64,000 nt of DNA from Massilia putida (GCF_001941825.1 NZ_CP019038.1:4402001-4466000); one strand, 5' to 3'; positions 18,928-27,702 are shown, counted from the stretch's first letter. The notes: generated by a model not told the origin, from the letters alone. Numbers and translations: made by a program.

Positions 18928-19530
18928 ATGAACAAGACCCTTCACACCCTGTTCGTCGGCGCCGCCCTCCTGCTGGCGGCGTCCGCCCAAGCGACGCCGC
19001 TGCTTAACAGTACCGGACTGAGCGGTACTGTGACTCACGAAAACTTCAATGTGAATGCCGGTGCCAACACGGCAGCCGCCGGCCAGTTCGGCAACATCAC
19101 GTTCGGGCCCGGCGACTATATCAGCAATGACTACGCCGGCTCCTTCGCGAACATGAATGGAAGTGTGATCGCCAATTTCTACCCTTGCTGCACCGCCTCG
19201 ACTTCTTTCACGTTCAACGCACCTGTGTCGGACGTCGCGTTTGCCTTCGTGACCAACCCGGGCACGTCGATGTTCTCTGCCTATCTGGGCAGCACGCTGG
19301 TCGAGACGTTCACTGCCGCAACCGGCTACAGCGGCACGTATTACGGCTTCGAAAACACCGTGTTCGACACCGTGCGTATCGACACCTCCGGCGCCGGTAG
19401 TAACATGGCGTACATCCTGGACGACATGCAATATCGCGCCGCCGCCGACGTACCCGAGCCGGCTTCGCTGGCCCTGGTCGGTCTTGGCCTGGCCGGTGTG
19501 CTCGTCGCCCGTCGCCGCCAGCGCGGTTGA
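18928..19530 (+). CDS. PEP-CTERM sorting-domain protein
   Basis: A 200-residue exported protein. An N-terminal signal peptide (MNKTLHTLFVGAALLLAASAQA) is followed by a Gly/Asn/Thr-rich beta-type domain of unknown function. The C-terminal sorting tag is complete: VPEPASLALVGLGLAGVL then ARRRQRG, meaning the PEP motif, a membrane helix and a basic tail. Such proteins are cut and sorted by exosortase, often in exopolysaccharide-producing bacteria. No exosortase is in the window. Two adjacent cysteines in NFYPCCTAS might bond. AAAGGAAAAAA provides the ribosome-binding site. It is the first gene in the block that splits rpsJ from rplC. Confidence 0.9.
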   Translation: MNKTLHTLFVGAALLLAASAQATPLLNSTGLSGTVTHENFNVNAGANTAAAGQFGNITFGPGDYISNDYAGSFANMNGSVIANFYPCCTASTSFTFNAPVSDVAFAFVTNPGTSMFSAYLGSTLVETFTAATGYSGTYYGFENTVFDTVRIDTSGAGSNMAYILDDMQYRAAADVPEPASLALVGLGLAGVLVARRRQRG

Positions 19531-19589
19531 TTTCATACCACGCCCGACGCCCGCACCACAGGCCGGGCGCCGGCGAGCGCCGCCGGGGT

Positions 19590-19617
19590 GTCAACCCGGT
19601 GGCGCCCTCGGGTTGAC
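19590..19617. terminator. Hairpin between convergent genes
   Basis: GTCAACCCG and CGGGTTGAC form a perfect 9-bp stem with a 10-nt loop between the PEP-CTERM gene and the convergent deaminase. Neither side has a clear T-run, so its efficiency as a terminator is uncertain. Confidence 0.45.
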
Positions 19618-19631
19618 TGGCGGATTACGGT

Positions 19632-21005
19632 CTATGCTGTGCGCATCCCCGCCGCCTGGGCCAGATCGGCCGCCAGCCGGTTATGCCGCTCCAGCACGAC
19701 CGCCAGGTCGACCGTCCGCAACACCCCATCCTTCACGACCACTTTCCCGTCGATGACGCTGTGATTCACGTTGGCCGGCGTGCAGAACACGAGCGCCGCG
19801 ACCGGGTCGTGCAGCGCGCCCGCGAAGCCGACGCCATCCAGCTTGAACATGACGATGTCGGCCGACATGCCCGGAGACAGGCTGCCGATGTCATCGCGGT
19901 TCAGCACTTTCGCGCCGCCCAGCGTGGCCAGTTCCAGCGCCTGGCGCGCCGTCATCGCGTCCGGACCGAAGCCTACGCGCTGCAGCAGCATCGCCTGGCG
20001 CACCTCGCCCAGCATGTGCGCGCCGTCGTTCGACGCGCTGCCGTCCACGCCCAGGCCCACCGGCACGCCCGCGTCGACCATCTTACGCACCGGCGCGATG
20101 CCGGACGCGAGGCGCATGTTCGAGCACGGGCAGTGCGCGACGCCGGTGCCCGTCCTTGCGAACAACCGCACCCCCGCGTCGTCCAGCTGGACGCAGTGCG
20201 CATGCCACACGTCGTGGCCCACCCAGCCGCAGTCCTCCGCATATTCCGCCGGCGTCATGTTGAATTTCTCGCGGCTGTAGGCGATGTCGTTGACGTTTTC
20301 GGCGAGGTGCGTGTGCAGCGACACGCCGTGGCTGCGCGCCAGCAGCGCCGCTTCCTTCATCAGGTCGCGCGACACGGAGAACGGCGAGCAGGGCGCCACG
20401 ACGATGCGCTGCATGGCGTGGCGCGAAGCGTCGTGGTACGTCTCGATCAGGCGCTGCGTGTCCTTCAAAATCGCGGCTTCGTCTTCCACGACGCTGTCCG
20501 GCGGCAGGCCGCCTTTCGAGCGGCCCACGCTCATCGACCCGCGCGCCGCGTGGAAGCGCATGCCGATGGTGTGCGCGGCCTCGATGCTGTCGTCCAGGCG
20601 GCAATCGTTCGGGTAGATGTACAGGTGGTCGCTGCTCGTCGTGCAGCCGGAGAGGATCAATTCGGCCATCGCCGTCAGGGTCGACACGTGGACCATCTCG
20701 CCCGTCAGGTTCGCCCAGACGGGATACAGATTCGTCAGCCAGTTGAACAACTCGCCGTCCTGCGCGGCCGGGATCACGCGCGTGAGGCTCTGGTACATGT
20801 GGTGGTGTGTGTTGACGAGGCCGGGCATGACCACGTGGCCGCGCGCGTCGATCACCTCGTCGGCGCCTTGCGGGAGGTCGTCCGTCGTGCCCACCCGTTC
20901 GATCACATTGCCGCGCACGAAGACGGCGCCATCTGGAATTTCGCGGCGTTGTTCGTCCATCGTCACGAGGACGCGCGCGTTCTTGATCAGGAGAGTTTTG
21001 CTCAT
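19632..21005 (-). CDS. 8-oxoguanine deaminase
   Basis: A 457-residue amidohydrolase. The metal-binding HxH is in VNTHHHMYQSLTR (His67, His69). Further ligands are in HTHLAEN and VWHAHCV, and the catalytic Asp is in VGLGVDGSASNDG, followed by HMLGEVRQAMLLQRV. This set of motifs is characteristic of 8-oxoguanine deaminases (8-oxoguanine to urate plus ammonia), close relatives of the triazine and S-adenosylhomocysteine deaminases. The neighbouring xanthine/urate permease supports a role in purine salvage. A tandem 16-bp repeat lies 26 nt upstream, and a terminator separates it from the permease. A cytosine- or isoguanine-type substrate is less likely. Confidence 0.85.
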   Translation of the reverse strand: MSKTLLIKNARVLVTMDEQRREIPDGAVFVRGNVIERVGTTDDLPQGADEVIDARGHVVMPGLVNTHHHMYQSLTRVIPAAQDGELFNWLTNLYPVWANLTGEMVHVSTLTAMAELILSGCTTSSDHLYIYPNDCRLDDSIEAAHTIGMRFHAARGSMSVGRSKGGLPPDSVVEDEAAILKDTQRLIETYHDASRHAMQRIVVAPCSPFSVSRDLMKEAALLARSHGVSLHTHLAENVNDIAYSREKFNMTPAEYAEDCGWVGHDVWHAHCVQLDDAGVRLFARTGTGVAHCPCSNMRLASGIAPVRKMVDAGVPVGLGVDGSASNDGAHMLGEVRQAMLLQRVGFGPDAMTARQALELATLGGAKVLNRDDIGSLSPGMSADIVMFKLDGVGFAGALHDPVAALVFCTPANVNHSVIDGKVVVKDGVLRTVDLAVVLERHNRLAADLAQAAGMRTA

Positions 21006-21030
21006 AGGTTTTCCACTTTTTGGTTTTCAA

Positions 21031-21068
21031 CACTGCGGAAACAATGCGCGGGCACTGCGGAAACAATG
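21031..21068 (-). promoter_or_regulatory. Tandem 16-bp direct repeat before the deaminase
   Basis: CACTGCGGAAACAATG is present at 21031-21046 and 21053-21068, a period of 22 nt or two helical turns. It lies between the permease terminator and the deaminase start. The spacing suits binding of a regulator to one face of the DNA. The regulator is unknown. Confidence 0.5.
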
Positions 21069-21074
21069 TCGGAA

Positions 21075-21117
21075 TAAAAAACCGCGCCGGCGCATGTCGA
21101 TGACATGGCCGGCGCGG
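21075..21117 (-). terminator. Rho-independent terminator of the permease gene
   Basis: Read on the minus strand, a stem of CCGCGCCGGC plus CATGTC pairs with GACATG plus GCCGGCGCGG, with one unpaired base, and is followed by TTTTTTA. This is a textbook intrinsic terminator 31 nt after the permease stop, so the deaminase needs its own promoter or read-through. Confidence 0.85.
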
Positions 21118-21147
21118 AACCGACTGCCGGACAGGGGCAGTATTCTG

Positions 21148-22497
21148 TTACGCCACCTCCAGGTCTTTCACCAGCAGGGGCTGGGGCACGTCCTCGTCGT
21201 CGTCGTGAACTTCGACCGGGCGGTTCGGCAGGATCAGGTTCAGCACGACGGCCATGATGGCGCCCGTGCTGATGCCGGAACCGAAGATTTCGTTGACGAA
21301 CGCCGGCAGCTTGGCCAGCAGTTCCGGACGCACGCTGACGGCCAGGCCGCAGCCGATCGACACGGCGATGATGAGGCCCGTGCGCTTGTCGTGCTCGACC
21401 TTGCCCAGCATCTGCACGCCGGCCGCGAGAATCATCGCGAACATCATGAGGCCGGCGCCGCCCAGCACGGGCTGCGGGATCGTGACGACGACGGCGCCCA
21501 GCACCGGGAACAGGCCGGCCAGGGCCAGCATCACGCCCGTCAGCGCGACGACGTGGCGGCTGGCGACGCCCGTCAGCGAGATGACGCCGACGTTCTGCGC
21601 GAACGTCGACATCGGCGGCGCGCCCAGGGTCGAGGCGAAGGCAGAGCCGACGCCGTCGCACAGCACGCCGCGCTTGAGCAGGCTGCCGCGCATCTTGGTC
21701 TCGGTCGCCGCGCCCAGCGCCATGAAGGTGCCGGTCGTTTCGACCATCGTGACGACGTAGGCGAGGCCCATCGCGAGGATGCCGCTGACCGGGAAGGTCA
21801 TGCCGAAGTACAGCGGCTGCGGCAGGGCGAACACGGCGGCGCGCCGGACGCTCGAGAAGTCGACCAGCCCCAGGCCCAGGCAGATGGCGTAGCCGACCGC
21901 GATGCCGATCACGATGGCGGATGCAGAGATGATGCCCTTGCCGAACTGGACGAGCGCGACGACGACGGCCAGCACGAACAGCGCGATGCCCAGATTCGTC
22001 GGGGCGCCGTAATCGGCGGCGCCCTTGCCGCCGGCCGCCCAGTCGACGGCGACGGGGACGAGCGACAGGCCGATCATCGTGACGACGACCGCCGTCACCT
22101 GATGCGGGAACAACTTGCGGATCTGCGGCATGAAGAAACTGCCCACGATCATGATCACGGACCCGGCGAGCGACGACCCGAGAATGCCCGCGACGCCGTG
22201 CTCGAAGCCGATGCTGATGGCCGCGCCGACGAAGGCGAAACTGGTGCCCATCACGCAGGGCAGGCGGATGCCGATCGGGCCGACGCCCTTGCACTGGATG
22301 ATCGTGACGATGCCGGAGCCCAGCAGCGCCGCGTTGACGAGGGCGACGACCTGGTCCGCGGGCAATTTGAGGATGGCGCCGACGACGAGCGGTACCGCGA
22401 TGATGCCGCCGAGCGCGGCAAGCATGTGCTGGGCCGCAAGAAGCGTCGTGGTGATGAGGGGCGGCCGGTCGTCGACCTTGTACAGCAGATTGTTCAT
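21148..22497 (-). CDS. Xanthine/uric acid permease (NCS2 family)
   Basis: A 449-residue transporter with about 12-14 membrane helices. It shows NCS2 (UapA/XanQ/UacT) landmarks: LLAAQHMLAALGG in helix 1, GSGIVTIIQ, and the substrate-site region VTMVETTGTFMALG. A second conserved stretch is GAPPMSTFAQNVGVISLTGVASRHV. The family imports xanthine or urate by proton symport. The adjacent 8-oxoguanine deaminase makes urate, which fits import and use of purines as a nitrogen source. Two copies of a TTGTATACA-type palindrome lie upstream. AC/GAC-rich residues near the C-terminus are acidic (DDDEDV). Which purine is carried cannot be decided from sequence. Confidence 0.92.
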   Translation of the reverse strand: MNNLLYKVDDRPPLITTTLLAAQHMLAALGGIIAVPLVVGAILKLPADQVVALVNAALLGSGIVTIIQCKGVGPIGIRLPCVMGTSFAFVGAAISIGFEHGVAGILGSSLAGSVIMIVGSFFMPQIRKLFPHQVTAVVVTMIGLSLVPVAVDWAAGGKGAADYGAPTNLGIALFVLAVVVALVQFGKGIISASAIVIGIAVGYAICLGLGLVDFSSVRRAAVFALPQPLYFGMTFPVSGILAMGLAYVVTMVETTGTFMALGAATETKMRGSLLKRGVLCDGVGSAFASTLGAPPMSTFAQNVGVISLTGVASRHVVALTGVMLALAGLFPVLGAVVVTIPQPVLGGAGLMMFAMILAAGVQMLGKVEHDKRTGLIIAVSIGCGLAVSVRPELLAKLPAFVNEIFGSGISTGAIMAVVLNLILPNRPVEVHDDDEDVPQPLLVKDLEVA

Positions 22498-22718
22498 GTG
22501 TGTCTCCGTCGAATGTTGTCCTGAGTACGTCGAGGTGATCCGGACAGTGGAGTACAGTCAACCACGGCAGGCAATCCGGGATCCGGATGCAACCGAAGTG
22601 CGGGTGGGGCCGGGGTGCGGCCGGGAACGCGATGACGTCTCCACAAAAGCTTAAGGCCACTCTGCGGCGGCTTTCTATTCAAATGATGATGCCGCCGCGT
22701 GCCGGCACTGTCAACGAA

Positions 22719-22807
22719 TTTGTATACAGTTTATATCTGGGCGAAAGGTGAAGGATTCGCCCATTCACAGAGGGGAAATCGGCGATTTGTGTGCCTGTTG
22801 TATACAA
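22719..22807 (-). promoter_or_regulatory. Paired TTGTATACA palindromes, candidate operators
   Basis: The 568-nt gap between the permease start (22497) and the mocR stop (23066) is AT-richer than its surroundings. It holds the palindromes TTTGTATACAG (centre 22724.5) and TTGTATACAA (22798-22807), 78 nt apart. TTGTATACAA dyads are typical targets of GntR/FadR-type regulators. The sites lie about 220-310 nt upstream of the permease, so a long leader or a missed small gene may intervene. Confidence 0.5.
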
Positions 22808-22898
22808 TTATTCACGACGGTTTTGCGTGAAAATATCAGATCGACGTCCCGTGCCGGCCTGTTAAGATGTTGCTTCGACATTAAGAAGAGCCGTTGCC

Positions 22899-22994
22899 AT
22901 GTCTAAATCGCAGGCACATCGACTGCGTATCCGGCAAGGCTGGCTGCGTAATCGGGTAATCCCGATCAGTCGGTCCGGCAAGGTGATTGCATAG
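22899..22994 (+). CDS. Possible 31-residue ORF, very uncertain
   Basis: An ATG-initiated frame encodes a very basic peptide (MSKSQAHRLRIRQGW...SGKVIA). AGAAGAG lies about 8 nt upstream. It is not recognised, has no clear promoter and lies in an otherwise empty 568-nt gap. It could be a remnant or chance. Confidence 0.15.
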   Translation: MSKSQAHRLRIRQGWLRNRVIPISRSGKVIA

Positions 22995-23065
22995 GTTAGC
23001 CACCTCGGACTGAATGCTTTGCGCTGTCTCGATGACGTGCAAAGGAAGGAGGGCGCAGCCGATAC

Positions 23066-24532
23066 TCAGGACTTGCGCTCGATGCCGGCGGCGCCGCTGG
23101 CGCGTGCCAGGCTTGAGCGCGCGCCTGCCACCGCGCGCAGGCGTTCTTGAAGGTAGGCGCTCACGCGGGGATGCTGGCTGAAGGCGACGTTGAAGCGGAT
23201 GTGCTGGTCGGGCGTGTCGTTAGCCGAGAACGCGGCGCCGCGCATCATCAGGATCTTGTTGCGGTAGGCGTCCTGCACCAGCAAGTCCACGTCCAGCCCT
23301 TCGGGCATGGTGCCCCACAGGAAAATTCCTGCGTCGCCGGGCTGCTCGAACAGCACGCCGGCCGCGCTCAGTTGCTGCATGCTGGCGTTGCGCGCGACCA
23401 TGATCTTGCGTTGCAGCCGCTCCAGGTGCTTGCGCAGGTTGCCGGCCTTGAGCACTTCCAGCAGAACGTATTCGTTCAACGCAGGCAAAGTCATGATGGC
23501 GTGGATCTTGGTTCGCATCAGCAGCTTGAGCAGGGCGGGCGCCGCGGCCAAGTAGCCCATGCGCAGGGCCGGGCTCAGCGCCTTGCACAGGCTGGAGTAG
23601 TAGATCACGCCGTTCAGGCCGGACAGTGATGCCAGCCGCGTGCTGTGGCTCTGTTGGAAATGCCCGTGCACGTCGTCTTCGGCGATCAGGAAGCCATACT
23701 GCTGCGCCATGATCAGCACCTTGTGCAGGTTGGCGGCGCTACTGCTCCACCCGGTGGGATTGTGCAAAGCCGTCTGCACGAACAGCAGGCGCGGACGGTG
23801 CGCGTGGCAGGCGGCTTCCAGTTCGTCCAGGTCGAGGCCATCGGGGCGGCGCTTGATGGGCACCAAGCGCACGCCGTCCTGGCCTAGCCTGCCGAACATC
23901 AGGAAGTATCCGGGGTCTTCCACCAGCACCGTATCGCCGGGCTGTAGAAACGTGCGGCAGATCAGATCGATTGCATGGGTGCCGCCGAAAGTGGTGAGGA
24001 TGTGGCTGGCGTCCGCAGCGATGCCGATCCCGCGCAACAGCAGCGCGATCTGCTCGCGCAGTTCGGCCAGCCCTTGCGGCGGACAGCGCGAGGCCATGCC
24101 GGCCGCGCTGCGCGCCAGGCCACGTTGCACGGCGGCCGCCGGTACCGCGTCCTGCAGCCAAGTGGGCGGCAAGGCGCCGCTGCTGGCCAGCAGCACGCCC
24201 GGCCGCTGGTCGTTCACTTGCTGGATCAGCCAAACCGGCTCCTGCTCCTGGCCCGCTTCCAGCGCCACCTCGTCGGGAATGGCGCGGCTGGCGTCAACTG
24301 GTGCGCGGACGAAGAAGCCCGCCGTGCCGTGCGTATCGATGACGCCTGCGGCCACCAGCCTGTCATAAGCCGCCACCACGGTGTTGGTGCTAACCGCGAG
24401 CTGCGTGGCGAGCTGGCGGATCGACGGCAGCTTGGTCCCGCCAGGCAGGACGCGTTGCGCGATCTGCTGGCGCAATGCGGCCTCAATCTGCTCGAACAGG
24501 GCGATGGGCGAGGAGCGGTCGATGGGAAACAT
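23066..24532 (-). CDS. MocR/PdxR-type GntR regulator with aminotransferase domain
   Basis: A 488-residue fusion. An N-terminal GntR winged helix-turn-helix (about 5-75, with KLPSIRQLATQLAVSTNTVVAAYDRL) leads into a fold-type I aminotransferase-like domain. The PLP site includes HNPTG (257-261), EDDVHG and the Schiff-base Lys317 in YYSSLCKALSP. MocR proteins use PLP or amino-acid adducts as effectors and usually control neighbouring transport or amino-acid genes. Here the LysE-type exporter is 9 nt upstream in the same operon, so control of amino-acid export is likely. A CTGTATCG/CGATACAG dyad upstream of lysE is a candidate operator. Confidence 0.92.
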   Translation of the reverse strand: MFPIDRSSPIALFEQIEAALRQQIAQRVLPGGTKLPSIRQLATQLAVSTNTVVAAYDRLVAAGVIDTHGTAGFFVRAPVDASRAIPDEVALEAGQEQEPVWLIQQVNDQRPGVLLASSGALPPTWLQDAVPAAAVQRGLARSAAGMASRCPPQGLAELREQIALLLRGIGIAADASHILTTFGGTHAIDLICRTFLQPGDTVLVEDPGYFLMFGRLGQDGVRLVPIKRRPDGLDLDELEAACHAHRPRLLFVQTALHNPTGWSSSAANLHKVLIMAQQYGFLIAEDDVHGHFQQSHSTRLASLSGLNGVIYYSSLCKALSPALRMGYLAAAPALLKLLMRTKIHAIMTLPALNEYVLLEVLKAGNLRKHLERLQRKIMVARNASMQQLSAAGVLFEQPGDAGIFLWGTMPEGLDVDLLVQDAYRNKILMMRGAAFSANDTPDQHIRFNVAFSQHPRVSAYLQERLRAVAGARSSLARASGAAGIERKS

Positions 24533-24541
24533 GGTCGAAGT

Positions 24542-25126
24542 CTAGCGTAAAAGCATCACGGCCAGGAGCAGCAGGATGGCACCCATCACCAGATTGAATA
24601 TGCGCTGGTTGCGGGGCGCTTGCAGCACGCTGCGGATCGAGACGCCGAACAGCGCCCACATGGTGTTGCACGGCATGCCCACCACGGTGCCGATCACGGA
24701 CACCAGCAGCGCGCTGGCGAGCATGTTGCTCTGCGAAGGCATGAAGACCGATGCCACGGTGATCGCCTTGAGCCAGCTCTTGGGGTTCAGCGCCTGAAAC
24801 AGCCCCGCCTGCGTAAACGACACGGCCTTCGGTGCGCTGGTTCCCGCCACCGAGACACCGGCAAGCTTCCAAGCCAAAAACATCAGGTACAGCGCGCCCG
24901 CGATCCGCAGTACCTGCTGCGCCATCGGGTACGCGACGAACACGCTGCCCAGCCCCACGCACATGAGCATGGTCTGCACGAAGATGCCGACCTGGATGCC
25001 GAGGATAACCGGCAGCGCACCGCGATAGCCGAAATTGGCGCCGGTGGTGGCAAGCATGACGTTGTTCGGTCCGGGCGTTGCGGACATCACAAAGCAATAG
25101 CTCATCAGGGGCAGGAGTTCGGTCAT
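24542..25126 (-). CDS. LysE/RhtB-family amino-acid exporter
   Basis: A 194-residue membrane protein with about six helices. The LysE/RhtB signature SATPGPNNVMLATTGANFGYRGALPVILG is near the N-terminus (split here only by position), and a second conserved segment is FQALNPKSWLKAI. Members export lysine, arginine, threonine, homoserine or cysteine. The MocR partner suggests induction by an amino acid or by PLP status. It is the first gene of a two-gene minus-strand operon. The substrate cannot be named from sequence. Confidence 0.9.
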   Translation of the reverse strand: MTELLPLMSYCFVMSATPGPNNVMLATTGANFGYRGALPVILGIQVGIFVQTMLMCVGLGSVFVAYPMAQQVLRIAGALYLMFLAWKLAGVSVAGTSAPKAVSFTQAGLFQALNPKSWLKAITVASVFMPSQSNMLASALLVSVIGTVVGMPCNTMWALFGVSIRSVLQAPRNQRIFNLVMGAILLLLAVMLLR

Positions 25127-25213
25127 GGTATGCAGTCGTAGCGTTGAGAAAGCCCGAGTCTAGAAGCGTGGCACGGCAGGGACAAGGCACAAGGCGCCGT
25201 GTACGAGCACATG

Positions 25214-25250
25214 CTGTATCGGTCGAACCACTGCTACAGCGGCGATACAG
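25214..25250. promoter_or_regulatory. Dyad upstream of lysE, candidate MocR operator
   Basis: CTGTATCG (25214-25221) and CGATACAG (25243-25250) are perfect inverted arms with a 21-nt spacer, about 90-125 nt before the LysE start. The rest of the 386-nt gap to the LacI gene has no intact gene. Around 25350-25465 there are short open stretches in shifting frames that may be decayed coding sequence. Confidence 0.4.
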
Positions 25251-25512
25251 GCCGCCCCGCCCGGACAAACCTCAGAAACGTCGTTTCATCTGTTACGGCC
25301 GCGTCGCCTCTTGATAAGCCAAATGCCGTCCTGATCTTGAATGACAGCCGTCCCGTGCGCCTGACCCATTGGGGCCCAACGCGGCGGGCTGGAATGCGTG
25401 TTCCTGTACGTGGGCCGTCCGGACGCGCTGGCCGCGGCGCCGGGCCACGCATAAGCAGCTGTTGTAATTACTGAAACACATCGGTGATAATCGCGCCTCA
25501 GGAGGAATCGCG

Positions 25513-26514
25513 ATGGCGACCATGAAGCAGGTAGCGGAGCGTGCCGGGGTGTCGATCTCCACGGTGTCGCACGTGATCAACAACACGCGCGTCGTCAGCG
25601 ATGACGTGCGTCAGCGGGTGCTGGGCATCATCGACGAGATGCGCTACATCCCCAGCGCCGTCGCCCGCAGCCTCAAGAACGACAAGACCTACACCATCGG
25701 TGTCCTCGTGCCGAACTCGTCCAATCCATATTTTGCCGAACTGATCCGCTGGATCGAGGACGCGGCATTCGAGCTCGGCTACAACATCATCCTGTGCAAT
25801 GCGCACGGCGGCGGGCACAAGCAGACGGCTTATCTGCGCCTGCTGATGGAAAAGCGCATCGACGGATTGGTCCTCGTCGCCAGCGGCGCCGACGACGAAC
25901 AGGATCTGCTGTTGCGCCACGAAGCCGTGCCCATCGTCCAGCTGGAGCGCGCGCTGCCCGGGCTCGATGCCGACCTGATCCAGGCCGGCGAGGAAGAGGG
26001 CGGCTACGACGCCACGCGCCATCTGATCGAGCTGGGGCACCGGGACATCGTCTGCGTGTCCGGCCCGGCCGACCTGCCGCGCACGCGCGAACGGGTGGGC
26101 GGGTTCATGCGCGCGATGGCGGAGGCCGGCCTGGCGCTGACGCCTGACCGCATCGTGCACGAGGAATTCACGAGCGCCGGCGGCCACGCAGCTTTTACGC
26201 GCCTGCTGGCCCGGCCGCAGCGGCCGGCGGCGGTGTTCGTCACGAGCGACCTGATGGCGCTGGGCGGCCTGTGCGCCGCGGGTGCCGCCGGCGTGCGTGT
26301 GCCGGCGCAGATGTCCGTCGTGGGCTTTGACGACATCGCCGGCGCCGGCTATGCGCTGCCGCCGCTGACGACGGTGGCGCCGCCCAAGCGCGACATGGCG
26401 AATCTCGCCATCGAGCTGCTGATCGACCGCATACGGGGCGAGCGCACGCCGCTGCGCAGCACGGCGCTGGCCAGCACCCTGGTCGTGCGCGCGTCGACGG
26501 CGCCGCCGCAGTAG
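25513..26514 (+). CDS. LacI-family transcriptional regulator
   Basis: A 333-residue regulator. The N-terminal helix-turn-helix and hinge helix are MATMKQVAERAGVSISTVSHVIN and YIPSAVARSLK. The periplasmic-binding-protein-like effector domain follows, with GVLVPNSSNPYFAELIRWIE, a ligand-pocket region near TSDLMALG and the closing VVGFDDIAG. It looks like the RbsR/CcpA branch, which senses sugars, nucleosides or purines. AGGAGGAA gives a strong ribosome-binding site. No sugar operon is adjacent; the purine genes 3-6 kb away are possible but unproven targets. It ends exactly where the convergent MscS gene ends, with no base between the stops. Confidence 0.93.
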   Translation: MATMKQVAERAGVSISTVSHVINNTRVVSDDVRQRVLGIIDEMRYIPSAVARSLKNDKTYTIGVLVPNSSNPYFAELIRWIEDAAFELGYNIILCNAHGGGHKQTAYLRLLMEKRIDGLVLVASGADDEQDLLLRHEAVPIVQLERALPGLDADLIQAGEEEGGYDATRHLIELGHRDIVCVSGPADLPRTRERVGGFMRAMAEAGLALTPDRIVHEEFTSAGGHAAFTRLLARPQRPAAVFVTSDLMALGGLCAAGAAGVRVPAQMSVVGFDDIAGAGYALPPLTTVAPPKRDMANLAIELLIDRIRGERTPLRSTALASTLVVRASTAPPQ

Positions 26515-27585
26515 TTACGCCGCGGCGCCGTCGGTGCCGGCCGGCGCGCGCGCGTCGTGCAGATGCAGCGTCTGCGTCGGGAACGCGAACTCGATCTCCA
26601 GGGCCGCGAACCGGTCGATGATCTGCAGATAGATCTCCTGCTGGATATCCATGTAACGGTTGAAATCCGCCGTCTCGACCCAGTACACGACGTCGAAATT
26701 CAGCGACGACGCGGCCATGCCGCTGAAGTGGGCGCGGTCGAACGTCACGGGCTCCTGCGCCTTGACGATCTCGGTCAGCATGGCCGGAATCCGGCGCAGC
26801 TTGGCCGTCGGCGTGTCGTAGGTGACGCTGACCGTGAACGCGGCGCGGCGCCGGTTCATGCGCGTCATGTTCTGCAGGCGGCTCTTGAGCAGGTCGGCGT
26901 TCGAGAACACGAGCTGCTCGCCGCCCAGGCTGCGCAGCCGGGTCGTCTTGAGACCCACGTATTCCACGGTGCCCAGGTATTTGTCGACGATGATGAAGTC
27001 GCCGATGACGAAGGGCTTGTCGAGCACGATGGACAGCGAGGCGAACAGGTCGCCAAGAATGTTCTGGACGGCGAGTGCCACCGCGATACCGCCGATGCCG
27101 AGCGAGGCGACGAGGGTCGTGATGTTGACGCCGAGATTGTCCAGCACCATCAGCAGCAGCACGGTCCACAGCACCGTCTGCGCGATGAAACCGACGGCCG
27201 CCGCCGACGTGGCGCGGGCCGGATCGCCGGCGCGGTTCTGGTAATAATCCGTCAGCCAGGCGCGCAGCGCGCGGTGGCCCCACAGGGCGGCCTGGATCAG
27301 GCCGGTGACGATGGCGACCCGCGTCGCGAACAGGTGCGCCTCCGGCGGCAGGACGAGGAACTTGCTGCCGGCGAACAGGCCCATGATGACGATGGACAGC
27401 AGTCGGGTGCCGTCGAGCGCTTCGACGGCGATGTCGTCGAGCCGGGTCTCGGTGCGGGCGGCCAGCTTGCGCATATGGTGCACACCCAGCCGCTTGGCGA
27501 CGTACAGGGCCAGCGCCACCCCGGCCGCGATGCCGAGGGCCGTCATCCAGGCCAGTGTCGTGTTATTGAAGAACACCAGGTTCAT
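26515..27585 (-). CDS. Small-conductance mechanosensitive channel (MscS family)
   Basis: A 356-residue channel with about four hydrophobic N-terminal segments before the MscS pore helix. The pore region is GVNITTLVASLGIGGIAVALAVQN, the Gly/Ala-rich TM3 pattern, followed by ILGDLFASLSIVLDKPFVIGDFI and the cytoplasmic beta domain with GTVEYVGLKTTRLRS. Such channels open on membrane tension and release solutes during osmotic down-shock. The start MNLVFFNNTTL at 27585 has AAAGGA 9 nt upstream. The long C-terminus is normal for the YnaI/YbdG-like branch. Single gene. Confidence 0.93.
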   Translation of the reverse strand: MNLVFFNNTTLAWMTALGIAAGVALALYVAKRLGVHHMRKLAARTETRLDDIAVEALDGTRLLSIVIMGLFAGSKFLVLPPEAHLFATRVAIVTGLIQAALWGHRALRAWLTDYYQNRAGDPARATSAAAVGFIAQTVLWTVLLLMVLDNLGVNITTLVASLGIGGIAVALAVQNILGDLFASLSIVLDKPFVIGDFIIVDKYLGTVEYVGLKTTRLRSLGGEQLVFSNADLLKSRLQNMTRMNRRRAAFTVSVTYDTPTAKLRRIPAMLTEIVKAQEPVTFDRAHFSGMAASSLNFDVVYWVETADFNRYMDIQQEIYLQIIDRFAALEIEFAFPTQTLHLHDARAPAGTDGAAA

Positions 27586-27662
27586 CCGATCATCCTTTCG
27601 TGATACTTGCCGGGCCTCATTGTAAGGGCACCCTGTGACGCACAAGTTTTTTCGGATGGGTA

Positions 27663-27692
27663 TTGCGCTTTGCTAAAACATGCTCGTATAAT
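27663..27692 (+). promoter_or_regulatory. Promoter of tRNA-Val
   Basis: A perfect -10 TATAAT (27687-27692) has TTGCGC 18 nt upstream. The -10 ends 10 nt before the tRNA, and the following GCGGCTCC is the GC-rich discriminator usual for stable RNA promoters. Confidence 0.75.
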
Positions 27693-27702
27693 GCGGCTCC
27701 CC

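Noticed and set aside
25330..25465. Possible decayed gene upstream of the LacI regulator (frames reading VRLTHWGP and GLECVFLYVGRPDALA)
   Set aside because: The open stretches are under 35 codons, lie in different frames and match no family I recognise. Not enough to call a pseudogene.
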